Positions 26,359-35,628 are shown, counted from the stretch's first letter. The stretch is 64,000 bases of DNA from Phycisphaerae bacterium (GCA_029260135.1 JAJDDV010000149.1:1-64000), one strand, 5' to 3'. The notes: generated by a model from the sequence alone, not told the origin. Translations and numbers: made by a program.

Positions 26359-27954
26359 TCAGCGGGCGAGTGCGATCACGCGGACCTCGCGCAAGACAGT
26401 GACTCGAATCTCGCCGGGATAGGTCATCTGTTCCTCGACCTCCTTGGCGATGTCGCGAGAGATCTTTGCCGCCGTGGCGTCGTCGACGCTCTTCGCATCG
26501 ACGATGACGCGAATCTCGCGGCCCGCCTGGATCGCGAACGCTTCCTTCACACCCGGCGGGGCTTTGGCGATCTCTTCGAGTTGCTGAAGGCGCTGGATGT
26601 AGCGTTCCAGCGACTCGCGGCGGCCGCCCGGTCTGGACGCGCTGATGGCGTCCGCAGCGGCGACGATCGGCGTGTAGGGGCTTGTCGCCGGAATGTCGCC
26701 GTGGTGACCTTCGATGGCGTTGAGCACTTCAGGCTTCTCATTGAAGCGCTTGCAGAAGTCGGAACCGATCTTGGGATGGCCGCCCTCGACCTCGTGATCG
26801 ATGGCCTTGCCAATATCATGCAGCAGACCGCATCGTCGCGCGAGGCGGCCGTTGAGATCGAGTTCGTCGGCGATCGCCTGACAGAGGAACGCCACTTCGA
26901 CGCTGTGCTTGAGCACGTTCTGACCGTAACTGGTTCGATACTTGAGCCGGCCGAGAAGGTCGAGCTGCTTGCGGTGGAGACCGCCGACGTTCGCTTCGAG
27001 CGCCGCCTTCTTGCCCGCCTCGATGAGTTCCTCGTCCAGCTCATGTCGAACCTGAGCGACCAGCTCCTCGATGCGACCGGGGTGGATTCGACCGTCTTGG
27101 ATCAGCCGCTCGAGTGCCCGGCGCGCCACCTCTCGCCGCACGGGATCGAAGGCACTCACCACGACCACGCCGGGCGTATCGTCGACGATGACGTCGACAC
27201 CACTGGCCTTCTCGAAGGCGCGAATGTTCCGACCCTCGCGCCCGATCACGCGACCCTTCATCTCGTCGGAGGGAATCCCGACGGTGGAGACCGTGCTCTC
27301 GCACGTGTGCTCCCCGGCGTAGCGCTGAATCGCGGTCAGTGTGATCTCACGCGAGCGCTGAAAGGCTTCGTCCTTGGCGGCCGAAACCGACTTGGCGACT
27401 AATTCCGCGCGCTCCTGCTCGAGCTCAATTCGCAGGTCCTCGAGAACCGTGCGTCGCGCTTCGTCGACGGACATTCCGCTGACTTTGAGCAACTGATCGC
27501 GTCGCTGGGCGAGCAGAGCGTTGGCCTCTTCATCGCGTAGCTCGGCTTCCTCCATTCGAGAGGCGAGCTTTGCCTGGGCCTGTTCGAGGTTCCGCTCTTT
27601 TGTCTCGAGGGTGTCGAGCTTTCCCTCCAGGTTGTCTTCGCGTTTGGTGAGGCGTCGTTCGGTCTCTTTGAACTCCGCTCGCATTTCGTTGGCTTCGCCG
27701 CGCAGCCGTTCCTGACCTTTGAGGAACTCCGCCTTGGCGTCGACCTCGGCGGTCTTGCGGGTGACGTCGGCCTCGGTACGCGCCTCCGAGGTCATGCGGT
27801 CGGCCTCCGCCTTGGCGGCATCGAGGCGTGACCGTCCCATCCATCGCACGAACAGGTAGCCCGCGACTACGCCAACCGCCACCGCAAGAACGCCGGCGGT
27901 GATGACACCCGCGGTAACCTGGGCAACCATGAAGCTCTCGGTAGGAATATTCAT
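26359..27954 (-). CDS. rny: Ribonuclease Y
   Basis: RNase Y is the membrane-bound endoribonuclease that starts mRNA decay in many bacteria. The 531-residue protein has one N-terminal membrane helix (about 10-36), a long charged coiled coil (about 45-190), a KH domain (GRVIGREGRNIRAFEKASG, about 221-285) and an HD domain with CGLLHDIGKAIDHE (His-Asp near 378). An ATG at 27930, eight codons in, has the better GAGAG site and may be the true start. It heads the series rny-ymdB-tyrS-hypothetical and follows about 700 nt of gene-free sequence. Confidence 0.95.
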   Translation of the reverse strand: MNIPTESFMVAQVTAGVITAGVLAVAVGVVAGYLFVRWMGRSRLDAAKAEADRMTSEARTEADVTRKTAEVDAKAEFLKGQERLRGEANEMRAEFKETERRLTKREDNLEGKLDTLETKERNLEQAQAKLASRMEEAELRDEEANALLAQRRDQLLKVSGMSVDEARRTVLEDLRIELEQERAELVAKSVSAAKDEAFQRSREITLTAIQRYAGEHTCESTVSTVGIPSDEMKGRVIGREGRNIRAFEKASGVDVIVDDTPGVVVVSAFDPVRREVARRALERLIQDGRIHPGRIEELVAQVRHELDEELIEAGKKAALEANVGGLHRKQLDLLGRLKYRTSYGQNVLKHSVEVAFLCQAIADELDLNGRLARRCGLLHDIGKAIDHEVEGGHPKIGSDFCKRFNEKPEVLNAIEGHHGDIPATSPYTPIVAAADAISASRPGGRRESLERYIQRLQQLEEIAKAPPGVKEAFAIQAGREIRVIVDAKSVDDATAAKISRDIAKEVEEQMTYPGEIRVTVLREVRVIALAR

Positions 27955-28399
27955 CGTGCTGTGGTCCGCATATGACAAAACTCCGAAGGACGCGGATGCC
28001 GGGCTCGTCGCCCGCGCGTCAACATCAGTCGGGCACATGCGCCGTCGCGTCGGCGCAGCGTCCTCGGTAGGCGTTGCTACAATGCTTGCGTTACGACACC
28101 GGATCAATAGGTGGGACGTCGGCTCGCCCGAGCCCTCGGGGATCTGGACGCTGGTCGCCCAAGTGCAGGCGCCACGCCAGCCTGGTCGTAGCGAAGGCTA
28201 CGCGTTTCGAACGATCTCCCCAAACTGGTGCATCGTGCGGAGTATCCGTTTCACTTCAGTCGACACGCACTGCGAAAGACCCCGGCGCACGCCAGAGCGT
28301 CCTGTGAGGGCAGCGCTGCCGAATCTGTAAAGGCCGCGTTGGTACCCTTAGCGACCGTGAACAATGCGATTGATACCTCACACCTACGAGCCATCTATC

Positions 28400-28636
28400 T
28401 TCGGGGGTCGATCGAACAGGGGCCGCTAGGCCGCCTCCCCGCAATCTTGGGATCCCAAGGATACGAGGACCCAACACCGGTGATCGCAAACTCCATCGCT
28501 CGCTGAGGCGAGCCGATGGACGACAAACATTCTCCTCGACTGCTGCTGAAAACCGTGTCCGCTTACAAACCGCTCAGCCCCTCAGGGCCAGTGCTATCGG
28601 CAGCCAAAACTAAAGTGACAGCGCACATAGCCATCG
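28400..28636 (-). ncRNA. Candidate structured RNA or long rny leader
   Basis: Reading leftward from the promoter at 28643-28670 there is no credible coding frame. There are several self-complementary elements: CCATC-GCTCGC paired with GCGAGC-GATGG (28493-28519, tetraloop), a GCCC/GGGC hairpin near 28575, a perfect 14-bp palindrome CTTGGGATCCCAAG (28446-28459) and a GGCC/GGCC stem near 28420. It does not match 6S, tmRNA, RNase P or SRP RNA landmarks that can be recognised by eye. It could equally be the 5' leader of rny. The 3' end is not defined. Confidence 0.3.
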
Positions 28637-28642
28637 TCCCAT

Positions 28643-28670
28643 AGTATAGTTGCGAAAAGAGGGGTGTCAA
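28643..28670 (-). promoter_or_regulatory. Near-consensus sigma70 promoter, minus strand
   Basis: Read on the minus strand: TTGACA (28665-28670), 16 nt, TATACT (28643-28648). This is the best match to the sigma70 consensus noticed in the window. Transcription would begin near 28636 and run toward rny, whose start is about 680 nt away. Confidence 0.6.
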
Positions 28671-28680
28671 GGCACGCCTC

Positions 28681-28718
28681 CTGCCCTTGTGGGCTCGGCC
28701 GGGCGGTGTTCTTTTTTT
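28681..28718 (+). terminator. Terminator-like hairpin with T-run
   Basis: GCCC-TTGT-GGGC (28683-28694), or alternatively CTGCCC paired with GGGCGG (28681-28706), is followed by seven T residues (28712-28718). No plus-strand gene precedes it, so it may end an unannotated short transcript or insulate the dsbD-like gene from read-through. Confidence 0.4.
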
Positions 28719-28829
28719 GAGACAAAAGACGTCCGGCGGCTGGCGGCGGGATCGCCGAGAGGCTTGGCGCGGCGTCAGGAGTTTCGTCAATTCATGTCGT
28801 GAACGCGACCTACAACGAGTCCGATGCTG

Positions 28830-28835
28830 TATAAT
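28830..28835 (+). promoter_or_regulatory. -10 element of the dsbD-like gene
   Basis: A perfect TATAAT lies about 90 nt before the start codon at 28926. No good -35 hexamer is seen at the usual spacing, so activator dependence is possible. Confidence 0.4.
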
Positions 28836-28925
28836 CACGGGCCTTTGGCCTGAGGGATGGCCCTGTTCTTGCCGTCCCCCTGGCCGACCGTGGAGAAGCC
28901 AGATTCCTTGCCGTTGGGACAGGAC

Positions 28926-31400
28926 ATGAAAACCGTGAGTAGGATCAGTTTGCTCGTGCCGGCCATGGCGCTGGCGGCGACAGTAGCCTTTGGGCAAGTC
29001 GGCGCCCCAGCGAAAACACCCAAGGCCAAGGTAAGCCTCGTGCCCGATGTCGAGGCGGTCTCGCCGGGCGAGCCCTTCGAGATTGGACTTCGCTTCGAGC
29101 TGGCGGAGGGTTGGCACATTTACTGGAAGAACAGCGGCGACAGCGGTCAGCCGCCACGGGTCGATTGGACCCTTCCTGGTGGTTTTGAAGCCGGCGATCT
29201 TCAGTTTCCGGTACCCAAACGGCACGTAACCGGCGGCGCCATCGTGACCAACATCATCGAGGGTGCGCCGATTCTCCCCGTTCGCATCACGCCGCCCCAG
29301 ATGATCGACGAGTCCAAGGTGGCGTTCTCGGCGAAGGTCCGATATCTGATTTGCCAGAAGACCTGTCTGCTCGAGACGGCGGAACTGAAGCTCGAGATCC
29401 CGGTGGCTGCCGCCGGCGACGTGGTCAAGCCGGCCAATGAGATGCTGTTTCGGCGTGCCCGCAAGGCACTCCCGACGACGACGAGCAAGTACCTGAGCGT
29501 GTCCGCGTCGACCAAGCCGGAAACCGTGTCGGCCGGAAAGTCATTCGAGCTGGTCATCGACGCCACGATCAAGCGGGGCTTCCACATTCAGTCGCACACG
29601 CCGTCGAATCCGGCGTTCATCGCCTGTGAGGTCTACCTCGAGCCGTCGGACGGCGTGATCTTCGACGAGGCTGTCTATCCGCCGGGGAAGAAGCGTAAGG
29701 TCAAATACCTAGGCGAAGTGAGTGAGTACGGCGGCAAGATCACGATTCGAGTTCCAGGATCGTTGGAGGCCGATGGCGATTCCGGTCCGCGCCGTCTGGC
29801 GGGCATTCTCAAGTATCAGGCGTGCAACGAAAAGGGGACTTGCTTTCCACCCACGGCAGTGGCGTTCGCGACGGGTGAGATTGGCAGGACCAAGGTCGGT
29901 GCATCGGGATCGACGGCACCCGCCTTCGCCGGGGCCGCGGAACCGACGGGCAGCCAACCCCCGGACCGGGCCACAGACGTCGGCACGGCAGCAACGGAGG
30001 GCGAAGAGGATCTGGAGAGCTGGCTCAGAGGGCTCGGGCTTCCTGGGTTGCTCCTGGGGTGTTTCCTTTACGGTCTCTTCATCAACGCAACACCGTGCGT
30101 GTTGCCATTGCTCTCGATCAAAGTGCTGGGGTTTGTTCAGCAGGCGCACGAGTCGCGAAGCCGAACCATGATGTTGGGCTTCTCATTCGGCACGGGCGTG
30201 ATGATACTGTTCATCGCGCTGGGTTTCCTGGCGGCACAGGGAACCAACCTGCTTCAGTATCCGGCCGCCGTGATAGCGCTCGGCGCCGTCGTGATGGCCT
30301 TGGCGCTTAGCATGCTGGGCGTCTACACACTGCAGGTTCCGACGGCGGCGACCAAGTTGGATGCAACGCTTCAGAAGGAAGGCATCGTCACGTCCTTTGG
30401 AAAGGGCGCGCTGGCGCCGGTACTCGGGTTTGCGTGTGTAGGGCCGTTCATGGCGGGGATGTTCGGGTGGGCGGCACAGCAGCCACCGCGCACCGCGTTT
30501 CTGGCCTTTCTCTCTGCGGGCATCGGTATGGCGAGCCCATACGTTCTTCTTGGAGCGAACCCTCGATGGCTGAGCTTCCTGCCCAAACCGGGCAACTGGA
30601 TGATCACGTTCGAGCGGATCATGGGCTTCTTACTGCTCGGCATGGTGATCTTGTTGATTCACCCGGTGGTCGGGCACCTCGGGGCCGAAGGCCTGGAATG
30701 GACGTTGGTCTTCCTGGTCGCCGTAGCGCTGGCGTGTTGGATTCTCGGCCAGGTGAACTTCAGCATGTCATCGACGGCACGGTTGCGATATCGAGGTGGT
30801 GCGGCCGCACTTGTGATCGGGGCCGCCACAGCGATCTTCGGTTGGGTCTATCCCATCGGAGAAGCCGTGGCCAATAACGAGTCCGCCGCCGGCATCAGTG
30901 GTGGGCATGCACAGGGCTGGAAGTACTGGAAGTACTGGTCACCCGATTCGGACGCGGCGGACCTGGACGCGGCAGTAGTGATCAAAGACCTTGCCTGGAA
31001 AAAGGACATTCCCTGGCAAACGTGGTCGAACGCCGCCGTGGCGGAAGCTGTCGGCGCCGGCAAATGTGCGTTTGTGGATTTCACCGCGGCCTATTGCACG
31101 AACTGCAAGGCCAACAAGGCAGCGGCCACCAATACGCCGGAAGCGAGCGAGAAGATGAAGGCGCTCGATGTGATCCCGTTTGAGGGGGACTACACGTCTG
31201 GCAACGAAGAGATCCACGAACTGCTACAGCAGTACGAGCGGCCTGGCGTGCCGCTCAACCTGATCTACGCTCCCGGTCAGCCAGGCAACCCGGTCGTGCT
31301 GCGACCGCTCTTCGGAAGCAAGGCGTACCTGCTGGACAAACTCGACGAAGTGTGCGCCGCGCCGGTCGCCGACTCCAGGGTGTCGAGGTCCACGCCCTGA
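28926..31400 (+). CDS. DsbD/ScsB-like thiol:disulfide interchange protein
   Basis: This 824-residue inner-membrane protein would carry electrons from cytoplasmic thioredoxin to the periplasm. After a signal peptide (cleavage near AFGQ) there are two DsbD N-terminal-type beta domains, each with a cysteine pair (ICQKTCLLE in the first, YQACNEKGTC in the second). A membrane domain with eight or so helices follows, with redox Cys in NATPCVLPLL (about 391) and GFACVGPF (about 503). The C-terminal thioredoxin domain has TAAYCTNCKANK (about 724-727). Two N-terminal domains make it longer than E. coli DsbD and closer to ScsB-type proteins. The ATG at 28926 lies behind GGACAGGA. Confidence 0.88.
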   Translation: MKTVSRISLLVPAMALAATVAFGQVGAPAKTPKAKVSLVPDVEAVSPGEPFEIGLRFELAEGWHIYWKNSGDSGQPPRVDWTLPGGFEAGDLQFPVPKRHVTGGAIVTNIIEGAPILPVRITPPQMIDESKVAFSAKVRYLICQKTCLLETAELKLEIPVAAAGDVVKPANEMLFRRARKALPTTTSKYLSVSASTKPETVSAGKSFELVIDATIKRGFHIQSHTPSNPAFIACEVYLEPSDGVIFDEAVYPPGKKRKVKYLGEVSEYGGKITIRVPGSLEADGDSGPRRLAGILKYQACNEKGTCFPPTAVAFATGEIGRTKVGASGSTAPAFAGAAEPTGSQPPDRATDVGTAATEGEEDLESWLRGLGLPGLLLGCFLYGLFINATPCVLPLLSIKVLGFVQQAHESRSRTMMLGFSFGTGVMILFIALGFLAAQGTNLLQYPAAVIALGAVVMALALSMLGVYTLQVPTAATKLDATLQKEGIVTSFGKGALAPVLGFACVGPFMAGMFGWAAQQPPRTAFLAFLSAGIGMASPYVLLGANPRWLSFLPKPGNWMITFERIMGFLLLGMVILLIHPVVGHLGAEGLEWTLVFLVAVALACWILGQVNFSMSSTARLRYRGGAAALVIGAATAIFGWVYPIGEAVANNESAAGISGGHAQGWKYWKYWSPDSDAADLDAAVVIKDLAWKKDIPWQTWSNAAVAEAVGAGKCAFVDFTAAYCTNCKANKAAATNTPEASEKMKALDVIPFEGDYTSGNEEIHELLQQYERPGVPLNLIYAPGQPGNPVVLRPLFGSKAYLLDKLDEVCAAPVADSRVSRSTP

Positions 31401-31576
31401 CACGGAACGTGAAGAAGCGTCGAGAATTGGTCCGATACCGAGGTGTAACGTGTCACTCCGGCGCAACGAATTCAGGTTGCGATTGACCCTGCATTGCGCG
31501 AGCGAGATCATTCAACATAGCCCGTAGGCGGGTCGATGTACTCCCGCCGCACCGGACGATGCAGGGGAGCGATTCG

Positions 31577-32194
31577 ATGAAGACGTTCAAGAAGACCATC
31601 ACGGAAGCTCTGATCCTCGGGGGGATCGGCCTGATTGTGGCGCTCGGCGTCAACGCGACGCGAGACAGCGGATCGGTCAAGCTGACCAAGAACTACTTCG
31701 CCAAACGCCCCGTGGCGCCGGGCGCACAGACAACTCCTTTCGGTACCGATCTTAGACAGCCGGAACTCGACCCTCCCGCCGCGCCCACATCGGAGACTGG
31801 CTCGGCGCTTGAGCACAGTTATCAAGCCGTAACCTTCGAGCAGGCCGCCGCCATCTTCAACGACCCGAACACCGAGATGGGTGTCAACGTCTTCATCGAT
31901 GCGAGAAACGACGACGCGTACAAGGAAGGGCACATTCCCGATGCACTGCAGGCCTACCACTACGAAATCGAACGATATATCGATAACGTGATGCTCTATG
32001 CCGAGGGGGCCGAGAAGGTCGTCATCTACTGCAACGGCGGCAACTGCGAGGACAGTATCTTCGTCAGTAACGACCTACTGGAAGCCGGCATCTCCTACGA
32101 CAGTCTCTATCTGTTCGAGGAAGGTTGGAAGGCATGGACCGCCAACAACATGCCGGTCGAGACCGGGCGTATCGAAGAGGCGGACGGAGAGTAG
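31577..32194 (+). CDS. Membrane-anchored rhodanese-like protein
   Basis: The 205-residue protein has an N-terminal membrane anchor (about 10-26) and a C-terminal rhodanese domain (about 84-195). The segment VFIDARNDDAYKEGHIPDA and the active loop YCNGGNCEDS are clear, with the persulfide-carrying cysteine being either Cys152 or Cys157 (Cys152 at the classical position). It probably transfers sulfur or acts as a thiol relay on the periplasmic face. GGGGAG precedes the ATG at 31577. It starts 176 nt after the dsbD-like gene and ends 5 nt before the DoxX/MauE-like gene. Confidence 0.82.
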   Translation: MKTFKKTITEALILGGIGLIVALGVNATRDSGSVKLTKNYFAKRPVAPGAQTTPFGTDLRQPELDPPAAPTSETGSALEHSYQAVTFEQAAAIFNDPNTEMGVNVFIDARNDDAYKEGHIPDALQAYHYEIERYIDNVMLYAEGAEKVVIYCNGGNCEDSIFVSNDLLEAGISYDSLYLFEEGWKAWTANNMPVETGRIEEADGE

Positions 32195-32199
32195 CGCCG

Positions 32200-32823
32200 A
32201 TGCGACAGTCTTTGATTCAACGATTCGACGGTTCCACCGTTCCTGTTCCACTGATCGTTCGCCTGTTCCTCGGCGGGTATTTCATCTCAACGGGCATCAC
32301 CAAAGTGCAGGATCCGTTCGCGTTCATGAAGGGGATCCGACTCTACGAAATGCTGCCGGAATCGCCGGCGTTTCTCCTCAACGGAACGGCCGTCGTCCTG
32401 CCGTGGCTTGAAATCCTCTGCGGCGCGGCGCTGGTTCTGGGGCTGTTCCGTCGCGGGGCGGGCATGCTGATGGCGCTGATGCTCTGCGTGTTTACGCCCG
32501 CGATCCTGCTTCGCGCGTTGGCCATCGTGCAGGAGGAAGGGATCTCGTTCTTCGACGTCAAGTTCGACTGCGGCTGCGGAACGGGCCCGGAAACCACCTG
32601 GGTCAAACTTCTCAAGAACACTGGCCTGTTCCTGATGGCGACGTTCATGGCGCTGTCGCATTACCGCCGATGGAGTCTGGCGGGCCTGTTCGTCCCGGCG
32701 GAGCCTCGGCCGGTATACTGCGATCGTTGCGGCAAAACCGTCGTCGTCGCCATCGGGGACGTCTGCGAAGCCTGTGACGCGAAGGCGGAAACACCCGGGC
32801 CGAGCCCGAGCGCAGCGACCTGA
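32200..32823 (+). CDS. DoxX/MauE-family membrane protein with C-terminal zinc ribbon
   Basis: The 207-residue protein has four membrane helices of the DoxX/MauE type (RLFLGGYFISTGITKVQDP, LPWLEILCGAALVLGLF and others). A conserved-looking CGCG motif at 124-127 is like the redox cysteines of MauE relatives. After the last helix comes a small zinc ribbon, CDRC (174-177) and CEAC (189-192), that should face the cytoplasm. MauE and DoxX proteins work in quinone- or thiol-linked redox steps; the substrate here is unknown. GGAGAG precedes the ATG. It is in one unit with the rhodanese. Confidence 0.78.
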   Translation: MRQSLIQRFDGSTVPVPLIVRLFLGGYFISTGITKVQDPFAFMKGIRLYEMLPESPAFLLNGTAVVLPWLEILCGAALVLGLFRRGAGMLMALMLCVFTPAILLRALAIVQEEGISFFDVKFDCGCGTGPETTWVKLLKNTGLFLMATFMALSHYRRWSLAGLFVPAEPRPVYCDRCGKTVVVAIGDVCEACDAKAETPGPSPSAAT

Positions 32824-32954
32824 CCGGCCTCGTGACCGCTTCAAAATCCGTCCGGACCTGTGACTTTCCTCTTGGACCTTGCATCATGAACTCGGGTCCC
32901 CGTACATTGTCAGTCAGCAAGACCGGATTCCAATGTTCAGGGAGGGCCCAGACG

Positions 32955-34130
32955 ATGAAGCTCGCACGACGCGTTCTGGAACTGGCGGAGTCCGCCACGC
33001 TGGCGGTTTCCGCGAAAGCTGCGCGACTCAAGTCCGAGGGGATCGATGTCATCAGTTTCGGCGCAGGCGAACCGGACTTCGATACGCCGGAGTTGATCAA
33101 GGCCTCAGGCATCTGCGCGATCAAGGAAGGTCAGACGCGTTATCCCAAACCGGCCTCCGGTCTGATCGAAGCCAAGCAGGCGGTCTGCCAGAAGCTCGCG
33201 AGGGAAAACTCGCTGAAATACACGCCCGATCAGGTGATCATCACCACGGGCGGAAAGATGGCCGTCTACCTCGCGGTGAACGCGCTGATTGATCCCGGGG
33301 ATGAGGTTCTCATTCCCAAGCCCTACTGGGTAAGTTATCCGGAGATCGTCAAGCTCGCCGGTGGCGAACCGGTCTTCGTGATGGGCGCGGAGGAGAACAG
33401 CTACAAGCTGTCAGCCGTGGAACTTGCCGCCGCCGTTAGCGACCGAACGCGCATGGTACTGCTCAACTCGCCGTCCAATCCCAGCGGCGTGACGTACACC
33501 CCGGACGAGATTCGTTCGCTGGCCGAGGTCTTGAGCAGGCGCGATCTCATGGTCGTTTCCGACGAGATTTACGATCGGTTGCTCTACGACGGTCACGAGA
33601 CGCTGAGCTATGCAGCCGCCGGCGATCGTGCGTTCTCGCAGACGGTGACGATCAACAGCGCCTCGAAGACCTATGCCATGACGGGTTGGCGCATCGCCTA
33701 TGTCGCGGGGCCGACCGAGGTCATCAAGGCGATGGCGAAACTGCAGTCGCAGACCACCAGCGGCGCGGCCACGTTTACGCAGGTCGCGATGGCGACGGCA
33801 CTCACGGCGGATCAGGCGCCCGTAGAAGCGATGCGAACCGAGTTTGAGCGTCGCGGCCGACACATGCACGAACGCCTCACTGCCATGAAAGGCGTTCGCT
33901 GTGCAAAGCCGACCGGCGCGTTCTACTGTTTTCCGAACGTCGCAGGAGCCTATCGCAAGCTCGGCGTCTCCGGATCAGCGGCGTTCGCCGATCGGCTCTT
34001 GACCGAAGCGAACGTGGCCGTCGTTCCGGGGGTCGCATTCGGGATGGATGACCACGTGCGACTGTCGTTCGCCGCCAGCATGCAGCAGATCGACGCCGGA
34101 CTCGACCGGATCGAAGCGTTCCTGCGCTGA
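32955..34130 (+). CDS. Class I aspartate-type aminotransferase
   Basis: The 391-residue PLP enzyme shows SFGAGEPDFDTPE at the N-terminus, NSPSNPSGVTY, SDEIYDRLLYDG and the PLP lysine in INSASKTYAMTGWRIAYVAGP (about Lys238), then the terminal VRLSFAAS arginine. These are the signatures of the subgroup I-beta aspartate/prephenate aminotransferases. Aspartate or prephenate specificity cannot be told by eye. GGGAGG lies eight nt before the ATG at 32955; a longer frame from 32832 has no site. It converges on glnA. Confidence 0.9.
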   Translation: MKLARRVLELAESATLAVSAKAARLKSEGIDVISFGAGEPDFDTPELIKASGICAIKEGQTRYPKPASGLIEAKQAVCQKLARENSLKYTPDQVIITTGGKMAVYLAVNALIDPGDEVLIPKPYWVSYPEIVKLAGGEPVFVMGAEENSYKLSAVELAAAVSDRTRMVLLNSPSNPSGVTYTPDEIRSLAEVLSRRDLMVVSDEIYDRLLYDGHETLSYAAAGDRAFSQTVTINSASKTYAMTGWRIAYVAGPTEVIKAMAKLQSQTTSGAATFTQVAMATALTADQAPVEAMRTEFERRGRHMHERLTAMKGVRCAKPTGAFYCFPNVAGAYRKLGVSGSAAFADRLLTEANVAVVPGVAFGMDDHVRLSFAASMQQIDAGLDRIEAFLR

Positions 34131-34185
34131 CGCCTACTTGAGTTTCCCTCGTATTCCCTGCGGTCTCTGAACCGAGGCCACCTCG

Positions 34186-35628
34186 CTAGAACTGGCTCCA
34201 CAGGAACTGGTTCGTCACCTCGTGGTGAAACATGATCTCGCCGCGTTTGACCTGATCGCCCAGTTCTTTCGGGCAGCGATCCGCGGACATCTGCTTGACG
34301 TCGACGTACTTGCCGTGACACTCGTCGCCGAGAATGTCGGCCGCCAGGCGGCTGCTCTTGAAAAGCCGAATCGCATCGTAGATGTTGTCGGGGAGGAACC
34401 GCGTTCGCGAGCGCTTTCCTTCCGCATCAGCCGGATCGGGCAGCGGACCCTCGAGCCCCGTGCGAAGTAGCGTATAGAGGAGCAGGTAGGGATTGGCATC
34501 GGGCGCACACGAGCGAAACTCGACCCGTGCGGTGCGCTCGTTGCCCAGCGGAATGCGAATCATGGCGGCCCGGTTTACGGGCGAGGCCTTGATCTGGTTC
34601 GGCGCTTCATAGTTCGGATCGAGCCGGCGATACGCATTGACGCTCGCGTTCGGCACGAGGCAAATGTCGACGGCGTTGTTGAGCAGACGCTCGACGAACG
34701 CCCACGCGGTCCTCGACAGGCTGTCCTGCCCGTCGGCGTCATAAAACAGGTTCTTGCCGTCGCGGTTCAGCGACAGGTTGCAGTGCATGCCATTGCCGTT
34801 GACGCCCGCAAAGGGCTTGGGCAGAAACGATGCCGTCAACCCGAGGTTCCTGGCAACCTGCCGGCAGGTCAACTTGTACAACTGAATCTGGTCGGCCATC
34901 ACCATCGCTTCGGCGAAACCGAAGTTCAGCTCGAACTGCGACGGCGCCACCTCCGGGTGGTCCTTTTCATTGCTGAAGCCCATCGCACGCTGCGCCTCCG
35001 CTGCGTGGTCAATGAACTGACGCAACGGATCTTTGGGAAGCGAATGGTAGTATCCGCCGGTCGAGATGAACTCGAACTTGCCGGTCTGATAGTACTGGCG
35101 CTCAGCCTCATCCGTCTGGAAGAGAAAGCCCTCGATCTCCGGTGCGACGTTGAGAATCGTTCGCTCGTTGCGATAGAGTTCGTCTGTATGCTCACGCAAG
35201 CGCGATCGGAAGTCCGCGGCGTAGACGCTGCCGTCGTGCGATCGGACCTCGCCGAACATGATGACCTTTCCCGGACCGAAGATATCGGCGGGAAGCCAGT
35301 AGAACGCGGGCCAGTCCAACTGCAGCTTCAGGTCGGACTCGCTGATGGCGGCGAAACCGCGTATCGATGATCCGTCAAACGTCAGGTTGTTGGCCGACTT
35401 CAGAAGAAACTTCTTGTCGTAGTCGAGCATGTGGAAGCGCCCTTCGATGTCGGTGAAACACACCGTCACCGCCTTAAGACGCTTTTCGTCCGTCAAGTAC
35501 TTGCGACGTTCTTCCTCGACCTGACCCCGATCGACGCGCTCGAGCCGCTGGTGCTTGGCTTCGCCGTTCATCTCCTCGAGCTGCTCGTACGGGATTTCCA
35601 GGAAGTTGCGTAATCCGTTGCTGACCAT
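34186..35628 (-). CDS. glnA: Glutamine synthetase
   Basis: Glutamine synthetase joins ammonia to glutamate with ATP. The 480-residue protein has the N-terminal beta-grasp (FTDIEGRFHMLDYD), LTFDGSSIRGF, the metal-binding PEIEGFLF, the ATP site NGNGMHCNLSL with its His, and NPYLLLYTLLRTGLEG. Length is in the type I range, but the adenylylation motif around the classical tyrosine (NLYDLPPE) is not seen; NIYDAIRLF occupies that region. Control by adenylylation is therefore doubtful. GAGAGGGA lies eight nt before the ATG at 35628. A promoter candidate is at 35694-35722. Confidence 0.92.
   Translation of the reverse strand: MVSNGLRNFLEIPYEQLEEMNGEAKHQRLERVDRGQVEEERRKYLTDEKRLKAVTVCFTDIEGRFHMLDYDKKFLLKSANNLTFDGSSIRGFAAISESDLKLQLDWPAFYWLPADIFGPGKVIMFGEVRSHDGSVYAADFRSRLREHTDELYRNERTILNVAPEIEGFLFQTDEAERQYYQTGKFEFISTGGYYHSLPKDPLRQFIDHAAEAQRAMGFSNEKDHPEVAPSQFELNFGFAEAMVMADQIQLYKLTCRQVARNLGLTASFLPKPFAGVNGNGMHCNLSLNRDGKNLFYDADGQDSLSRTAWAFVERLLNNAVDICLVPNASVNAYRRLDPNYEAPNQIKASPVNRAAMIRIPLGNERTARVEFRSCAPDANPYLLLYTLLRTGLEGPLPDPADAEGKRSRTRFLPDNIYDAIRLFKSSRLAADILGDECHGKYVDVKQMSADRCPKELGDQVKRGEIMFHHEVTNQFLWSQF

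Larger units (their letters stand above)
27955..28925. other. Divergent gene-free region, rny / dsbD-like
   Basis: 971 nt without a convincing gene on either strand. Within it are a near-consensus minus-strand promoter (28643-28670), a series of hairpins on its transcribed side (28400-28600), a plus-strand terminator-like T-run (28681-28718) and a TATAAT for the dsbD-like gene. These are listed separately. Confidence 0.55.

Noticed and set aside
26137-27402. 421-codon plus-strand frame opposite rny and ymdB
   Set aside because: Spans two real minus-strand genes and has no motif or start signal.
28400-28420. tRNA-like TTCGATC loop on the minus strand
   Set aside because: The flanking bases do not form a T-arm, and no acceptor or anticodon stem can be drawn.
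34186-35628. Sigma54 promoter for glnA
   Set aside because: No GG-N10-GC pattern of the expected kind was found in the upstream 150 nt; a sigma70-type -35 is present instead.
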